Positions 8,466-17,875 of a stretch of DNA of 64,000 nucleotides are shown here, in pieces. The translations under genes and the position numbers were made by a program. The DNA lies in NCBI GenBank assembly GCA_902492235.1, contig CABUKS010000013.1, positions 1 through 64,000 of the forward strand. The letters are read 5' to 3'. The notes beneath the pieces were generated by a model, which saw nothing but the letters and a program-made list of their open reading frames with translations, made no database searches and was not told where the DNA came from. The DNA comes from an uncultured Collinsella sp. GTDB lineage: Bacteria > Actinomycetota > Coriobacteriia > Coriobacteriales > Coriobacteriaceae. Position 1 is the stretch's first letter. The number at the start of each line of letters is the position of its first letter.

Positions 8466-8728
8466 TAGGCAATCTCGGCACGAGCGGCTTCGATGGCGCG
8501 CGTGAGCTGATCGGCACAGGAGGTCTTCTTCATGCCGCAAGTGTTGCCGGCGAGCACTTCGACCACACGGTCGGTGGGAGCACCCTCAACCAGCTTGGAA
8601 ATGGCCTTTAGGTTGCCGTCGCAGCCACCGGTAAACTCGACACCCAGTACTTTGTTGCCGTCATCGGAAAGATTAAGGTGGATATTGCGAGCGCACACAC
8701 CCTGCGGCTTGTAATCGAAACTAATCAT
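8465..8728 (-). CDS. TSCPD-domain protein (TIGR03905-like)
   Basis: An 87-residue soluble protein with the conserved pattern GVCARNI, GGCDGNLKAIS, and a C-terminal NTCGMKKTSCADQL. The final TSC-A-D-Q-L corresponds to the 'TSCPD' motif seen in small proteins and at the end of some ribonucleotide reductases. Four cysteines suggest metal or redox binding. Start at ATG behind GAGAGGGGA; a TTG seven codons earlier overlaps that site. Coupled to the lipoprotein gene by a one-base overlap. Function of the family is not established. Confidence 0.8.
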   Translation of the reverse strand: MISFDYKPQGVCARNIHLNLSDDGNKVLGVEFTGGCDGNLKAISKLVEGAPTDRVVEVLAGNTCGMKKTSCADQLTRAIEAARAEIA

Positions 8729-8791
8729 GCAGTCCCCTCTCAAATACACAGTAAGTCACTAATTATCGCTGTCTATTCTCGGATACAACAA

Positions 8792-8829
8792 GGCGCTTTG
8801 CCGGCAACACACATTACCAGCAAAGCGCC
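8792..8829 (-). terminator. probable terminator of purB
   Basis: GGCGCTTTGC and GCAAAGCGCC form a 10-bp stem with an 18-nt loop; minus-strand tail is TTGTTGTAT, a weak T-run. Confidence 0.55.
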
Positions 8830-8855
8830 CAAACCAGTACATGTCGCGGCAGAGC

Positions 8856-10202
8856 CTACTCGAAGCTCAGCTGCTCCAGACGATCGAAGACCGTATCGAT
8901 GCGGGTGAGGAAGTCCCACGGATCGAAAATCTCGTCGAGTTTCTCCTGGCTGACGGTGCAGCGAGGATCGGCCTCAAGGCGCTCCTTAAAGGTGGGGCCG
9001 GAGACGCAATCCTGCACCTCATGCCACGTGGCCATGGCGTTTTCCTGCACGATGGCGTAGGCGTCCTCGCGGGTGATGCCCGTGTCGACGAGGGCGAGCA
9101 GCACCTTGGAGGAGAAGATAAGGCCGCGGGTCTTGTTGAGGTTGGCCATCATGCGGGCGGGATACAGCTGCAGGCCGTCGATAACGCGGATGAGGCACTG
9201 GAACATATGGTCGAGCGCAATGAAGCTATCAGCCTGGGCGACACGTTCGGCGGAGGAGTGCGAAATGTCACGCTCGTGCCACAGGGCGACGTTGTCGAAG
9301 GCAACCTGCGCGTTGGCCTTCACGACGCGCGACAGACCGCAAACCTTCTCCATGGTGATGGGGTTGCGCTTGTGCGGCATAGCGGAGCTGCCCTTTTGGC
9401 CCTTACGGAACGGCTCCTCGGCCTCGAGCGTGTCAGTCTTCTGCAGGTTGCGAACCTCGGTTGCGATGCGCTCGCAGGTGGCTGCCGTGGTGGCGAGCAC
9501 GCCGGCAAGGTAGGCATGGTGATCGCGGCTGATAACCTGCGTAGATAGCGGGTCGTGAACCAGGCCCAGATGTTCGCAGACATACTCCTCGACGAACGGC
9601 TCGATGGAGCTGTAGGTGCCGACAGCACCCGAGATGGCACCGAAGGCAACGTTCTTGCGAGCATCCTCAAGACGATCGAGGTCGCGCTTGAGTTCCCAAG
9701 CCCAAGAGCCAAACTTCATGCCGAAGGTCATCGGCTCGGCGTGGATGCCATGAGTGCGGCCGGCGCACAGCGTGTTGCGCTCCTCGAAAGCGCGGCGCTT
9801 GCAGATCTCACCGAGTTTCTTGACGTCCTCGATGATCAAATCGCAGGCCTGGGTGAGCTGATAGCACAGGGCCGTATCGCCCAGGTCGGAGCTGGTCATG
9901 CCGTAGTGCACCCAGCGGCTGGGCTTCGGCTCGCCCTCGGGAACGTCAGCGTCGATGTACTCCTTCATATTGGTCAGGAAGGCGATGACGTCGTGACGCG
10001 TGACTTCCTCGATCTCGTCGACCTTTGCCTTCTCAAAGCTGGCATGGTCGCGGATCCATTGGGCCTCGTCTTTGGAAATACCGATCTTGCCGAGCTCCGC
10101 CTGGGCCTCGCAGGCCAGGACCTCAATCTCCTGCCAAATGGCGTACTTGTTCTCGAGGGAGAAGATATGTCCCATCTCCGGGCGGGTATAGCGATCGATC
10201 AT
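8856..10202 (-). CDS. purB: adenylosuccinate lyase
   Basis: A 448-residue lyase that splits SAICAR and adenylosuccinate with release of fumarate, used twice in AMP synthesis. The fumarase/aspartase superfamily signature with the catalytic serine is GSSAMPHKRNP; HYGMTSSDLGDT and GRTHGIHAEP carry the other substrate-binding residues. Start ATG has AAGGAG five bases upstream. It stands alone between the TSCPD gene and the repeat-rich tRNA-Gly region. Confidence 0.96.
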   Translation of the reverse strand: MIDRYTRPEMGHIFSLENKYAIWQEIEVLACEAQAELGKIGISKDEAQWIRDHASFEKAKVDEIEEVTRHDVIAFLTNMKEYIDADVPEGEPKPSRWVHYGMTSSDLGDTALCYQLTQACDLIIEDVKKLGEICKRRAFEERNTLCAGRTHGIHAEPMTFGMKFGSWAWELKRDLDRLEDARKNVAFGAISGAVGTYSSIEPFVEEYVCEHLGLVHDPLSTQVISRDHHAYLAGVLATTAATCERIATEVRNLQKTDTLEAEEPFRKGQKGSSAMPHKRNPITMEKVCGLSRVVKANAQVAFDNVALWHERDISHSSAERVAQADSFIALDHMFQCLIRVIDGLQLYPARMMANLNKTRGLIFSSKVLLALVDTGITREDAYAIVQENAMATWHEVQDCVSGPTFKERLEADPRCTVSQEKLDEIFDPWDFLTRIDTVFDRLEQLSFE

Positions 10203-10304
10203 AGCGGCTCCTTTTTGGTTATTGGCACGTTGGTCGTAACTCGACTATTGTACCGTGCGCAGGCGCCCGTATGAGCAACGGGCATCAACCTAACATGTTG
10301 CAGA

Positions 10305-10363
10305 TGGAGCGGCCATGGGGACGTCTGCGTATTTGCTTCGCAAATCCGCACCGGCTTCAGGCG
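10305..10363. repeat. 59-bp repeat, distal copy behind tRNA-Gly
   Basis: Starts with TGGAGCGG (degenerate complement of the tRNA-Gly CCA end), followed by the mini-hairpin ATTTGCTTCGCAAAT (10331-10345) and CCGCACCGGCTTCAGGCG. It matches 10437..10495 at about 54 of 59 positions. Confidence 0.7.
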
Positions 10364-10436
10364 GCATGTCCCGGTCGGCGCACATGCCCGGGCAAAGCGG
10401 GTTGAATCCGACATTCCCGAGGTCTCCCGTGCTCGG

Positions 10437-10577
10437 TGGAGCGGGCAACGGAACGTCCGCGTATTTGCTTCGCAAATCCGCACCGGCTTCAGGCGCCTGC
10501 CGGCGCCTTCGCCTGCTCGCTACAAACGCTTCGCGTTTGCTTTACGCTCACACCCTGGCGGGTTCGAGTCCCGGCGC
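10437..10577. repeat. tRNA-Gly-derived hairpin element
   Basis: Begins TGGAGCGGGCAACGG, an almost exact copy of the complement of the tRNA-Gly 3' end. It continues through mini-hairpins ATTTGCTTCGCAAAT (10463-10477) and CAAACGCTTCGCGTTTG (10523-10539) and finishes with the T-arm-like GCGGGTTCGAGTCCCGGCGC. The architecture parallels 1579..1703 behind tRNA-Lys. Confidence 0.7.
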
Positions 10578-10584
10578 TTTATCG

Positions 10585-10617
10585 AAAAAAGCACGGCACC
10601 GTAATGGTGCCGTGCTT
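10585..10617 (-). terminator. terminator of tRNA-Gly
   Basis: Minus-strand AAGCACGGCACC..GGTGCCGTGCTT perfect stem followed by TTTTTTCG, 12 nt past the CCA end. Confidence 0.9.
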
Positions 10618-10628
10618 GTGCTTTTTAC

Positions 10629-10703
10629 TGGAGCGGGCAACGGGACTCGAACCCGCGAGTGTCAGCTTGGGAAGCTGATGCCTTACCACTTGGCGATGCC
10701 CGC
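10629..10703 (-). tRNA. tRNA-Gly (CCC)
   Basis: 75-nt cloverleaf with acceptor GCGGGCA/TGCCCGC, D-arm GCCAAGTGGTAAGGC, anticodon loop TTCCCAA (CCC), T-arm GCGGGTTCGAGTCCCGT and encoded CCA. Its own terminator follows. The roughly 300 nt upstream, to the adhesin start, holds no gene I can support. Confidence 0.95.
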
Positions 10704-11001
10704 TTATGTGTTGGCTAGTATAACGCGGTTGTCTTGTTCGATACAAGGGTGACGATAGTTGTTTTAGCTGTGGAAAACCGCTTAGAATTTAAGCCAATTG
10801 TGAAGAAGGGGACCCGTGGCGGCTTCTGTTCATCACCTTCTACCTGCTCTTTTACTCAATTGTTTTTCTGTCGACCCAATTTGTCAGATTTCGGTCAAGC
10901 TTTTGGTCAGCTTCCGGTACTTACCCGCATGAACCCCGGCGGTAGCCTCATCCCACGCGTCGCAATCTCCCCGCGCGGCGCACGAGGGATAAGGAGCAGC
11001 C

Positions 11002-14000
11002 ATGTCCAACGCACCCACGCACTCTGTCCACAGCGCAATCGTCACAGGTCCGCTGCTCCTGCTCCTCCTTTTACTGGTTGTTTGCATGGCTCCCGGAACT
11101 GCTCGTGCCATCGACGGGCACGATGCACTCAGCTTCCGCACCATCAGCGACATGTGCGGGCCGCTGGGCATTGGCAAATACGAGGCACAAGACGCCTCGA
11201 TTTCATACTGCATGAACCAGGATTGTCCCGGCCCCAGCGAGCCAGGAGGACCATGGCGCGCCTACGACCAAGGCTGGACATGGCTCGACGACGAGTTCGC
11301 CGCCGTCATTTGCCATGGATACCCCTCCGCCACATCGTTTGGCGGCCATAGCCTAACGCCTGATCGTGCCCGTGCCGCCACCCAGCTTGCCGTATGGATG
11401 CTTAAAGGAACCACACACCCCGACGGCACTTTTTCGTATACGAACAACGCCGGTATCCCCAGAAGCGGCAAGTTCTACCAGGACGCCGAGATCGTAGCGG
11501 CGGCGCGATGGCTCTACGACAACGCCAAAGCTGGAAACATCAGAGCAGTGCCGCATCGCGCAAGGCGTTATCACGGCCCCACCTCAAAAAAGGGACGGCA
11601 CCAAGACATGCTCTATGTTCTGCCCGCCGTTACCGTTTCCTTCGAGAAGCGATCTGCAAACGCTGTGATCACCAGCGGAAACGATACATACCAGCTCAAC
11701 GGTGCCACCTTTGACATCTTTGAAAGCGCAAGCGACGCGCGTGTCGAAACCATCCAGATGGACGAGCATGGGCGAGCCCAAGCCGCACTGCTGCCCAACA
11801 CGGCATACTATCTGGTCGAAACAAAGGCACCGGCAGGTTATATGCCACGTCGCGACCGCATCGAGTTTTCCACCTCGAGCGATGGTGGGCACGTCCCCAT
11901 CGTTGAGACGCCAGGCACGATTTCCCTACGCATCGTAAAGCTCGACAAGGCGACGAGCGCCGGCCCTCAAGCGGGAACATCACTCGCCGGCGCCGAGTTC
12001 ACCTGTGTATCGCAGTCAACTCCGGGCTGGACGCGCATCCTCACCACCGACGATGGCGGCCTGGCGACGTTGGGCGACATCCCCTTGGGTACCTTTACTA
12101 TCTATGAATCAAAGGCCCCCGAAGGCTACCTGCTGTCCAGTGAAACGTGGAGTTATTCCGTCGGCGCCGATCAGCTTGGCGACAGCGGCGTCGTTGAGCT
12201 CGAGAGTCGCATTTCCGACACCCCCATCGCCTTCGACCTCGAAATCTCAAAGTTTAAAGACCGCGGCGACAGTAACGAATCTGGCATTGAACAGCCGGCT
12301 GAGGGTGTTGTCTTTGAGGTCGTCAGCAACAGCTCGCAGCAGGTTGTCGGCACGTTGACCACCAATGTCTATGGCTTCGCGTCCACCAAGGACCAACCCG
12401 ATGTGTGGTTTGGCAACGGCACACGACCCGAAGGCGTTCACGGATCCATTCCTTACGATCGAGCGGGTTACACCGTGCGTGAAGTTCGCGAAACCGTACC
12501 CGATGGATTTAAGCAGGCGGGAGAATGGTCCATCTCCGCAGAGCAGACTACTGATGGGACAACGCTGCAATACATCGTGGACAACCATGCCATATCGACA
12601 CACCTTCAGATCGTAAAACGTGACGCCCAAACGGGGAGTGCCGTACCACTTGCAGGCTTCGCTTTCCAATTGCTCGACAGCAACCATGAGCCTGTTTCCC
12701 AAACATGCTGGTATCCAGCTCACTCCGTCCTGAACACCTTCACGACCGACAAAACCGGTTCCGTCACGCTGCCCGAGTCGCTCCGTCCCGGCACCTACTA
12801 CATTCGTGAGAAAGATGCCGCTACCCCCTATCTTAGGGGAGAGGATCTTGAACTTTCGATACCCGCCGACATGAACCTAACACCCGTTGCCATCGCCTCG
12901 TTCTGCGATCAAGCAGCAACCGGTAAGATCGAAATTGTCAAAAGCGACGCTGTGGACAGCAGCGCCCTGGCGGGAGCGGTCTTCGAGATTCGTGCGGCGG
13001 AGGATATCGTCCGCGCTGACGGCAGCATGGTTGCCCTTGCGGGAGAGACGGTCGCAACTGTCGAGACCGACGAGCAAGGAAAAGCCGGCATCGATGGCCT
13101 TTCACTTGGATCTGGCATAGCACATTATGAGGTCGTTGAGATAAGCGCCCCCGAAGGGTACCTGCTTGATCCGACGCCTCACGCCGTTGAGCTCACCTAT
13201 GCCGACCAGGACACGCCGGTCATCCATGCTCGAGTCGAAGTCTCCAACGATTACACCAAGGTTGATATCTCCAAGGCCGATGTCACCGACCAAACAGAGA
13301 TTGAGGGGGCGCAGCTCGTTCTACTGGACGCGAACGGAGAGACTATCGAAACCTGGACCTCGACCGCGACGCCACATCGTATTGAGCATCTTGCACCAGG
13401 CTCCTACACGCTGCGCGAAACGATGTCACCGCGCACCTACGACACGGCCGAAGATGTCACGTTCGAACTAAAGGAGACCGGAGACATCCAGAAGGTCGTC
13501 ATGAATGATGCCCCGATTGAAATTATAGGAAGGGTCGACAAGCGTCAGGAAATTGCCCAGCCAGTCGCAAGCGATCTGACGGCCAACGGCGACGGTAAAA
13601 ACCGAGCCGCAACGCAGTCCGATGCACGGGGCGAGTTCGCTTACACCATCGACGCTCGTAACGAATCAAAAACCTGGGTTGATGAGTTTACGATCACCGA
13701 CGAACTTGAGTGCGTGTCCACCGGGACCGCCCGGCTCGTGAGCATAGAAACATCCGTCGCCACAGGCGACTACGACGGGAGATGCAACATATGGTACCGC
13801 ACGTCCCCCGAGATCGAACAAGACAGCGGGGAACAAGCCAATGCCACGCTCGGTGACGGGCACGAAAACCCTTGGCTCGAAACAGACGAAGTTAAAAATC
13901 TCCTTGGTGAAGACACAAGACTTGTCGACTACGACGGTTGGCATCTTTGGAAGTCCGACATATCCACGAGCGAATCGACAACGTTGACTGTCAATGATCT

Positions 14001-14433
14001 TAACTTACCAAAGAATACTCAGGTGACGGGCTTACGCATTGAATACGGTTCCGTATCTGCCAATTTTACGACACGGTCAGACACCTCGACATGGAGCCGT
14101 GATGACCTGAAGGACGAGCACGATGACCTGGATGACGCCGCGAGATCGCTCGACTCGCAGGCGCACGGAGCGCTGGTTCATATGACTGCCACGGCATCCT
14201 ATATGCCCGAGAATGCCATAACCAACGGCGTCCGCGTCGACCTTTGCCGCAATGGTGGCGGCAATAAGCTCGAGTCCCACGATGAAGATCACGTTATCCA
14301 ACGCTGCGCGTTGTCCCAAAACCTGCCATCGACGGGCTCCGCTCCCCTTGCCGCATTGATGACCGCCCTTATGACCGCGGGCGGCGCGGCCATCTGGTTT
14401 GCCAAAAACAGGTCTGCGGCTGTAACGCGTTAA
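11002..14433 (+). CDS. thioester-domain, Cna-B repeat, LPxTG-anchored surface adhesin/pilin
   Basis: An 1143-residue surface protein. Residues 1-36 are a signal peptide. Residues ~40-180 form a thioester (TQXA) domain: Cys69 in ISYCMNQ and Gln127 in ATQLAVW are the expected cross-link pair, implying covalent host binding. About six SpaA/Cna-B modules follow (~205-840), each opening with a Lys such as RIVKLDK, EIVKSDA, DISKADV and ending with an E-containing ETKAPAGY/ESKAPEGY-type strand, consistent with isopeptide bonds. A further domain (~850-1095), a LPSTG sortase motif, a membrane helix and a basic tail finish it. Start ATG follows AAGGAG. No sortase or second pilin gene lies in the window. 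Confidence 0.9.
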   Translation: MSNAPTHSVHSAIVTGPLLLLLLLLVVCMAPGTARAIDGHDALSFRTISDMCGPLGIGKYEAQDASISYCMNQDCPGPSEPGGPWRAYDQGWTWLDDEFAAVICHGYPSATSFGGHSLTPDRARAATQLAVWMLKGTTHPDGTFSYTNNAGIPRSGKFYQDAEIVAAARWLYDNAKAGNIRAVPHRARRYHGPTSKKGRHQDMLYVLPAVTVSFEKRSANAVITSGNDTYQLNGATFDIFESASDARVETIQMDEHGRAQAALLPNTAYYLVETKAPAGYMPRRDRIEFSTSSDGGHVPIVETPGTISLRIVKLDKATSAGPQAGTSLAGAEFTCVSQSTPGWTRILTTDDGGLATLGDIPLGTFTIYESKAPEGYLLSSETWSYSVGADQLGDSGVVELESRISDTPIAFDLEISKFKDRGDSNESGIEQPAEGVVFEVVSNSSQQVVGTLTTNVYGFASTKDQPDVWFGNGTRPEGVHGSIPYDRAGYTVREVRETVPDGFKQAGEWSISAEQTTDGTTLQYIVDNHAISTHLQIVKRDAQTGSAVPLAGFAFQLLDSNHEPVSQTCWYPAHSVLNTFTTDKTGSVTLPESLRPGTYYIREKDAATPYLRGEDLELSIPADMNLTPVAIASFCDQAATGKIEIVKSDAVDSSALAGAVFEIRAAEDIVRADGSMVALAGETVATVETDEQGKAGIDGLSLGSGIAHYEVVEISAPEGYLLDPTPHAVELTYADQDTPVIHARVEVSNDYTKVDISKADVTDQTEIEGAQLVLLDANGETIETWTSTATPHRIEHLAPGSYTLRETMSPRTYDTAEDVTFELKETGDIQKVVMNDAPIEIIGRVDKRQEIAQPVASDLTANGDGKNRAATQSDARGEFAYTIDARNESKTWVDEFTITDELECVSTGTARLVSIETSVATGDYDGRCNIWYRTSPEIEQDSGEQANATLGDGHENPWLETDEVKNLLGEDTRLVDYDGWHLWKSDISTSESTTLTVNDLNLPKNTQVTGLRIEYGSVSANFTTRSDTSTWSRDDLKDEHDDLDDAARSLDSQAHGALVHMTATASYMPENAITNGVRVDLCRNGGGNKLESHDEDHVIQRCALSQNLPSTGSAPLAALMTALMTAGGAAIWFAKNRSAAVTR

Positions 14434-14445
14434 CCGTCCAATAAA

Positions 14446-14477
14446 ACGGGGCGAGCCAGTCTCCCGGCTCGCCCCGT
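14446..14477. terminator. convergent terminator hairpin
   Basis: ACGGGGCGAGCC..GGCTCGCCCCGT is a 12-bp stem between convergent genes. The T-rich tail (TTTTATT) is on the minus strand, so it mainly serves the 14509..14724 unit; it can also end the adhesin transcript. Confidence 0.75.
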
Positions 14478-14508
14478 ATACAGGCATTTTTGATACGAGG
14501 GTCCGCGC

Positions 14509-14724
14509 CTACTCGGTCGAAGAGCCACCATCGATGGTAGCCTGGTCAGTTGCGTCGATGCCGTCGGCACCCACAGACTGCTCCTGCTTCACCTCTTCGC
14601 TAATCGCAGACTCGGACGTGGATCCCTTAACGCCCACAAAGTAGGCGGCACCAAAACCGAGGGCAACGGCAATCAGGGTCAAAATCAGATACACGGGCCA
14701 ATGGCGCTTAATATACGAAAACAC
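14509..14724 (-). CDS. small single-pass membrane protein
   Basis: A 71-residue protein: basic start FSYIKRH, one membrane helix (~10-31, LILTLIAVALGFGAAYFVG) and an acidic Ser/Thr/Asp-rich tail. No named family. Located 19 nt after the M28-like gene, probably co-transcribed, so it may be an accessory to that membrane protein. Confidence 0.65.
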   Translation of the reverse strand: MFSYIKRHWPVYLILTLIAVALGFGAAYFVGVKGSTSESAISEEVKQEQSVGADGIDATDQATIDGGSSTE

Positions 14725-14743
14725 GCTGACTCCTTAGAACTGC

Positions 14744-17700
14744 CTACGAGCGACGAATAACCTCGGTCACAACCTCGGACACCGTAGCGATGTTCGTCGG
14801 GTTGACGTTGTAGGGCAGGTCGTCCTCGGTACGAGCGCAAGCCAGGCGAGGACCGTCCACGCCCGCAATCGTAAGGGCGCGGCGGCTCGCCTCGAGGGCG
14901 GCATACGCATCTGTCTTGGCATAAGGCATCTCGAATGCACCGCAGTCGACATGGAACGCCTTGCAGACCTTGCTGACCAGGTTCATGATACGGCGGTCGC
15001 CCTTAAGCAGCTGTTGCTCGCCCTCGACCGTCACGACCGAAATCCTGCCGGCACCAATGGACTCGAGGTTGATAAAGAACACGCCACGAAGCTTATCGCG
15101 ATGAGAGGCCAGGAAAGCCTTCATGCCGGCACCATCGCAATCGGAGGCACCCGTTGCAACAAACCAAATATCATGGCCGAGCAACTCATCGTCACCCATG
15201 GAGGCAACTGCCGCGAGCATATCCTCATTCGATGCACCGTCGGAAGACGTAGCGCCGCCCTTCCAGCCGTCGTCATCGTCTTCGAAGTTATCCCACGAAC
15301 CGATGCCGCGACCAGACTTCTTGGCATCGTAGTCATCATCGACACCAAGCCAGTCGCTCATGCTGTCCTGGTCGCTCTTTTTCTTGCGCCCAAACAGGCC
15401 GCCGATACCGCGCTTTTGGGGCTTCGGAGTCGTCACGGGAGCCGAGATAGTCTCGAGCGGCTGCACATCTGGCGCAACGGGCATAGAGGGCGCCACCGGC
15501 GCCGATGAGGGCTCAGGACCCTGTGCCGTAATAAAGGGATCGTCAGTCTGCGCCGAAGGATCGGGCAGATCAAACAGCGACGTACGAGACGCGACGTTGG
15601 CCTGCTGCATCGAGGGCAGCGACGGGTCGGGGACGGAGGCCAGAGGCGACGATGAAGGCGCAGCCGCGGAGGCCGGATCGGGGATATTCATCTGCGGGCG
15701 CGACGGCACACGAGACGAAATCTGGGCCATGAGGGAGTCGACTGTCTCGTCCTGCGTGGGAACGGCGTTGGTTACCGTGGCGCCGGGATCGCTCGGCGTG
15801 GGCATGGTAAAGATCTGCGTGGAGTAGGGCCTGGATTCATCAGTCTTGGGAGCTTCATCAACCGTAGAGGAATTCGGCTCCACAACAGGCACCTCGACCT
15901 GCTCGGGCACATTGTCCTCAATAGACTCAGCCACATCGTCAACCACGTCTTCGGTAGCGGCGGCTGCGCCCTCAGCTTTATCGGAAACGGAAATGGGCTC
16001 GGCGATCGCAGTGCCCTGCTTCTCGAACGTCATCGTGGCATCGAAGGACACGGTGTTATCGACCGGCTGCTGCGCCTCAAAGGACGTCGTCGCCTCCGCG
16101 ACGTCAGCGGACGTCGGCTGCGAGGCCTCGAAAGACGTCGTGGCGTCGGCGGGGTCGGCAGGCGCCGGCTGCTCGGCCTCGTTCTGCTCAAACTCCTGCG
16201 CCGCACGCTCGCGCTCGGCCTCGGCAGCCTGTTGTTGGACTATAGCCTCCTGCTCGGCAGCCTCACGGGCAGCAGCGCGCTTTTCCTCAAAGTCGTCAAC
16301 GAGCTTCTTGCCCTTCGCAAAGGCGCCCTTAAAGAAGTTGGAGGCGCTGGCGCCAAGCGAGGAGAATGCGGAAGCGATATCGGCATGGGGCGTTGTCGAG
16401 GGGAGCTCGGACGAGAAATCGGTATCGCTCTCGTAGGACACACGCTGCGGATACTCGTCGTAGTCCTCATCGGCGGAATCGTCCTCCGCCTGTTCCGGAG
16501 CGGCGGGGGCAAGAATGTCAAGGCCGGCTGCGGGGTCGAGCGCGGGCTCCGCCTCGGGCTCGACATCGGAGGACGGGGCGGACACGAGCTCGGCGGCTGC
16601 GGCGGGCACATCAGACGCGGGCTCTTGAGCCTCGGAAATGGGCTCGGGCTCAAACGCCGGTTCCTCGCCTTCATCGTAAACAAGCGAGCAGGACTCGGGC
16701 AGCATACCGAGTGCGCGGATGGTATCCGAGCCAAAGCGGATATTGCCGGCCGCATTGCGATAGAGTTTGGGCTCGGGCTCGACTGGCTCGACCACTACGG
16801 GCTCCTCCGCCGGCTCGGCGGCGGGCGCATCCTCGGTAGTCACCTCGGTCTGAACGGCCTGGTCCTGAGCCTCGGGCGCGATGGTACCGATCAGCGTCGC
16901 GTCAGCAGAAGCGCCCTCGAAGCCATCGATCTGCTCATCGGGTGCCTCATCCTGCTCGGACTCGGCAGCAAACGGCTGTCCGAACTCGTCCTCGGTATAG
17001 CTCGGCTCCTCATATTCGATGGTGTTGCCATAATCGTTTTGCTGCTGCGCCGCAGCGTACTCGGCCGCGGCACGCGCCATTTCCTCGGCCCGGCGCTTTT
17101 GCTCGCCAAAATACGTATCGAACGGAATATCGTTGGGAAATTCATTTTCGCCCTGATAAGGGGCAACGTTGTCCATAACACCAAGCATGGCGGCAACAGA
17201 AGACTTGTTGCACACCGATCCAGACGTATAGGGAAGCACGAAACGGTTGGCAATGATATTTGCCGCGTTGGCAAGCGCCACCAGCGAAGCGAGAATCGCT
17301 ACGATCCACAGCAGGACCTTGAGCGCGCCGGGGAGCGGCAGGATGCGCAGAACAGCCACGGCGGCGGGAACGATCGTCGCCACCGGCAGCGACTTTGCGA
17401 CCAGTGCGCGATAGGGCGCATAGGGCTCGCGCGCGAACAACTCGGCGCGAGGAGAATCATAGTGGGCCACCACGACCACGGGACGATTGCGCGGAGACGC
17501 GAGCGGGCCCGAAGCCTTGTGATAGGCGATGACATTTTGGCTCACACCCGTTTTGCCCAGGCGCGAAATGACAGGACGGCCCATACGCTCGAGCACATAC
17601 AGCACCGCGCCGACAATCGCCAGCAAGGTGCCGACCAAACCGACGCCTCCGCCGATACCCATGAGCAAGGCGCCCGCAAAAGCCAAAATACCCGTTACGG

Positions 17701-17875
17701 CAAACGCCAGCCTGCTAGGTGCAGGAGCATTAAACTCCTGCACCTCGGGATCAAAACCGTGGTTGCGGAAAATCTGAGCGATATCCTCGGCAGCCAAACG
17801 CTCCTCTTCGCTGCACGCGGGCGTGATGCCGGTGTTCTGCAGCAGGTGGTTAATATAATTCTGGGTGTTCGCCAT
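14744..17875 (-). CDS. M28-like (degenerate) membrane peptidase with long disordered insert
   Basis: 1043 residues when started at the ATG with GGAG five bases upstream. Residues 1-55 and 105-145 plus ~895-1043 resemble an M28 aminopeptidase split in two. VVVVAHYD (His138, Asp140) fits the first metal site. Two membrane pairs (~57-93, ~163-210) interrupt the first half. The second half has VATGASDCDGAG, FINLESIGAG and TDAYAAL. The usual bridging Asp, the Glu-Glu pair and the final His are replaced (VCNKSS, ASD, DAY), so catalysis is doubtful. Residues ~240-890 are an acidic Ala/Glu/Pro-rich insert with repeats such as TTSFEA. Role unknown. Confidence 0.7.
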   Translation of the reverse strand: MANTQNYINHLLQNTGITPACSEEERLAAEDIAQIFRNHGFDPEVQEFNAPAPSRLAFAVTGILAFAGALLMGIGGGVGLVGTLLAIVGAVLYVLERMGRPVISRLGKTGVSQNVIAYHKASGPLASPRNRPVVVVAHYDSPRAELFAREPYAPYRALVAKSLPVATIVPAAVAVLRILPLPGALKVLLWIVAILASLVALANAANIIANRFVLPYTSGSVCNKSSVAAMLGVMDNVAPYQGENEFPNDIPFDTYFGEQKRRAEEMARAAAEYAAAQQQNDYGNTIEYEEPSYTEDEFGQPFAAESEQDEAPDEQIDGFEGASADATLIGTIAPEAQDQAVQTEVTTEDAPAAEPAEEPVVVEPVEPEPKLYRNAAGNIRFGSDTIRALGMLPESCSLVYDEGEEPAFEPEPISEAQEPASDVPAAAAELVSAPSSDVEPEAEPALDPAAGLDILAPAAPEQAEDDSADEDYDEYPQRVSYESDTDFSSELPSTTPHADIASAFSSLGASASNFFKGAFAKGKKLVDDFEEKRAAAREAAEQEAIVQQQAAEAERERAAQEFEQNEAEQPAPADPADATTSFEASQPTSADVAEATTSFEAQQPVDNTVSFDATMTFEKQGTAIAEPISVSDKAEGAAAATEDVVDDVAESIEDNVPEQVEVPVVEPNSSTVDEAPKTDESRPYSTQIFTMPTPSDPGATVTNAVPTQDETVDSLMAQISSRVPSRPQMNIPDPASAAAPSSSPLASVPDPSLPSMQQANVASRTSLFDLPDPSAQTDDPFITAQGPEPSSAPVAPSMPVAPDVQPLETISAPVTTPKPQKRGIGGLFGRKKKSDQDSMSDWLGVDDDYDAKKSGRGIGSWDNFEDDDDGWKGGATSSDGASNEDMLAAVASMGDDELLGHDIWFVATGASDCDGAGMKAFLASHRDKLRGVFFINLESIGAGRISVVTVEGEQQLLKGDRRIMNLVSKVCKAFHVDCGAFEMPYAKTDAYAALEASRRALTIAGVDGPRLACARTEDDLPYNVNPTNIATVSEVVTEVIRRS

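Noticed and set aside
10315..10752. 145-codon plus-strand frame across the tRNA-Gly repeats
   Set aside because: It translates tRNA and hairpin repeats (duplicated AYLLRKSAPASG); no independent coding evidence.
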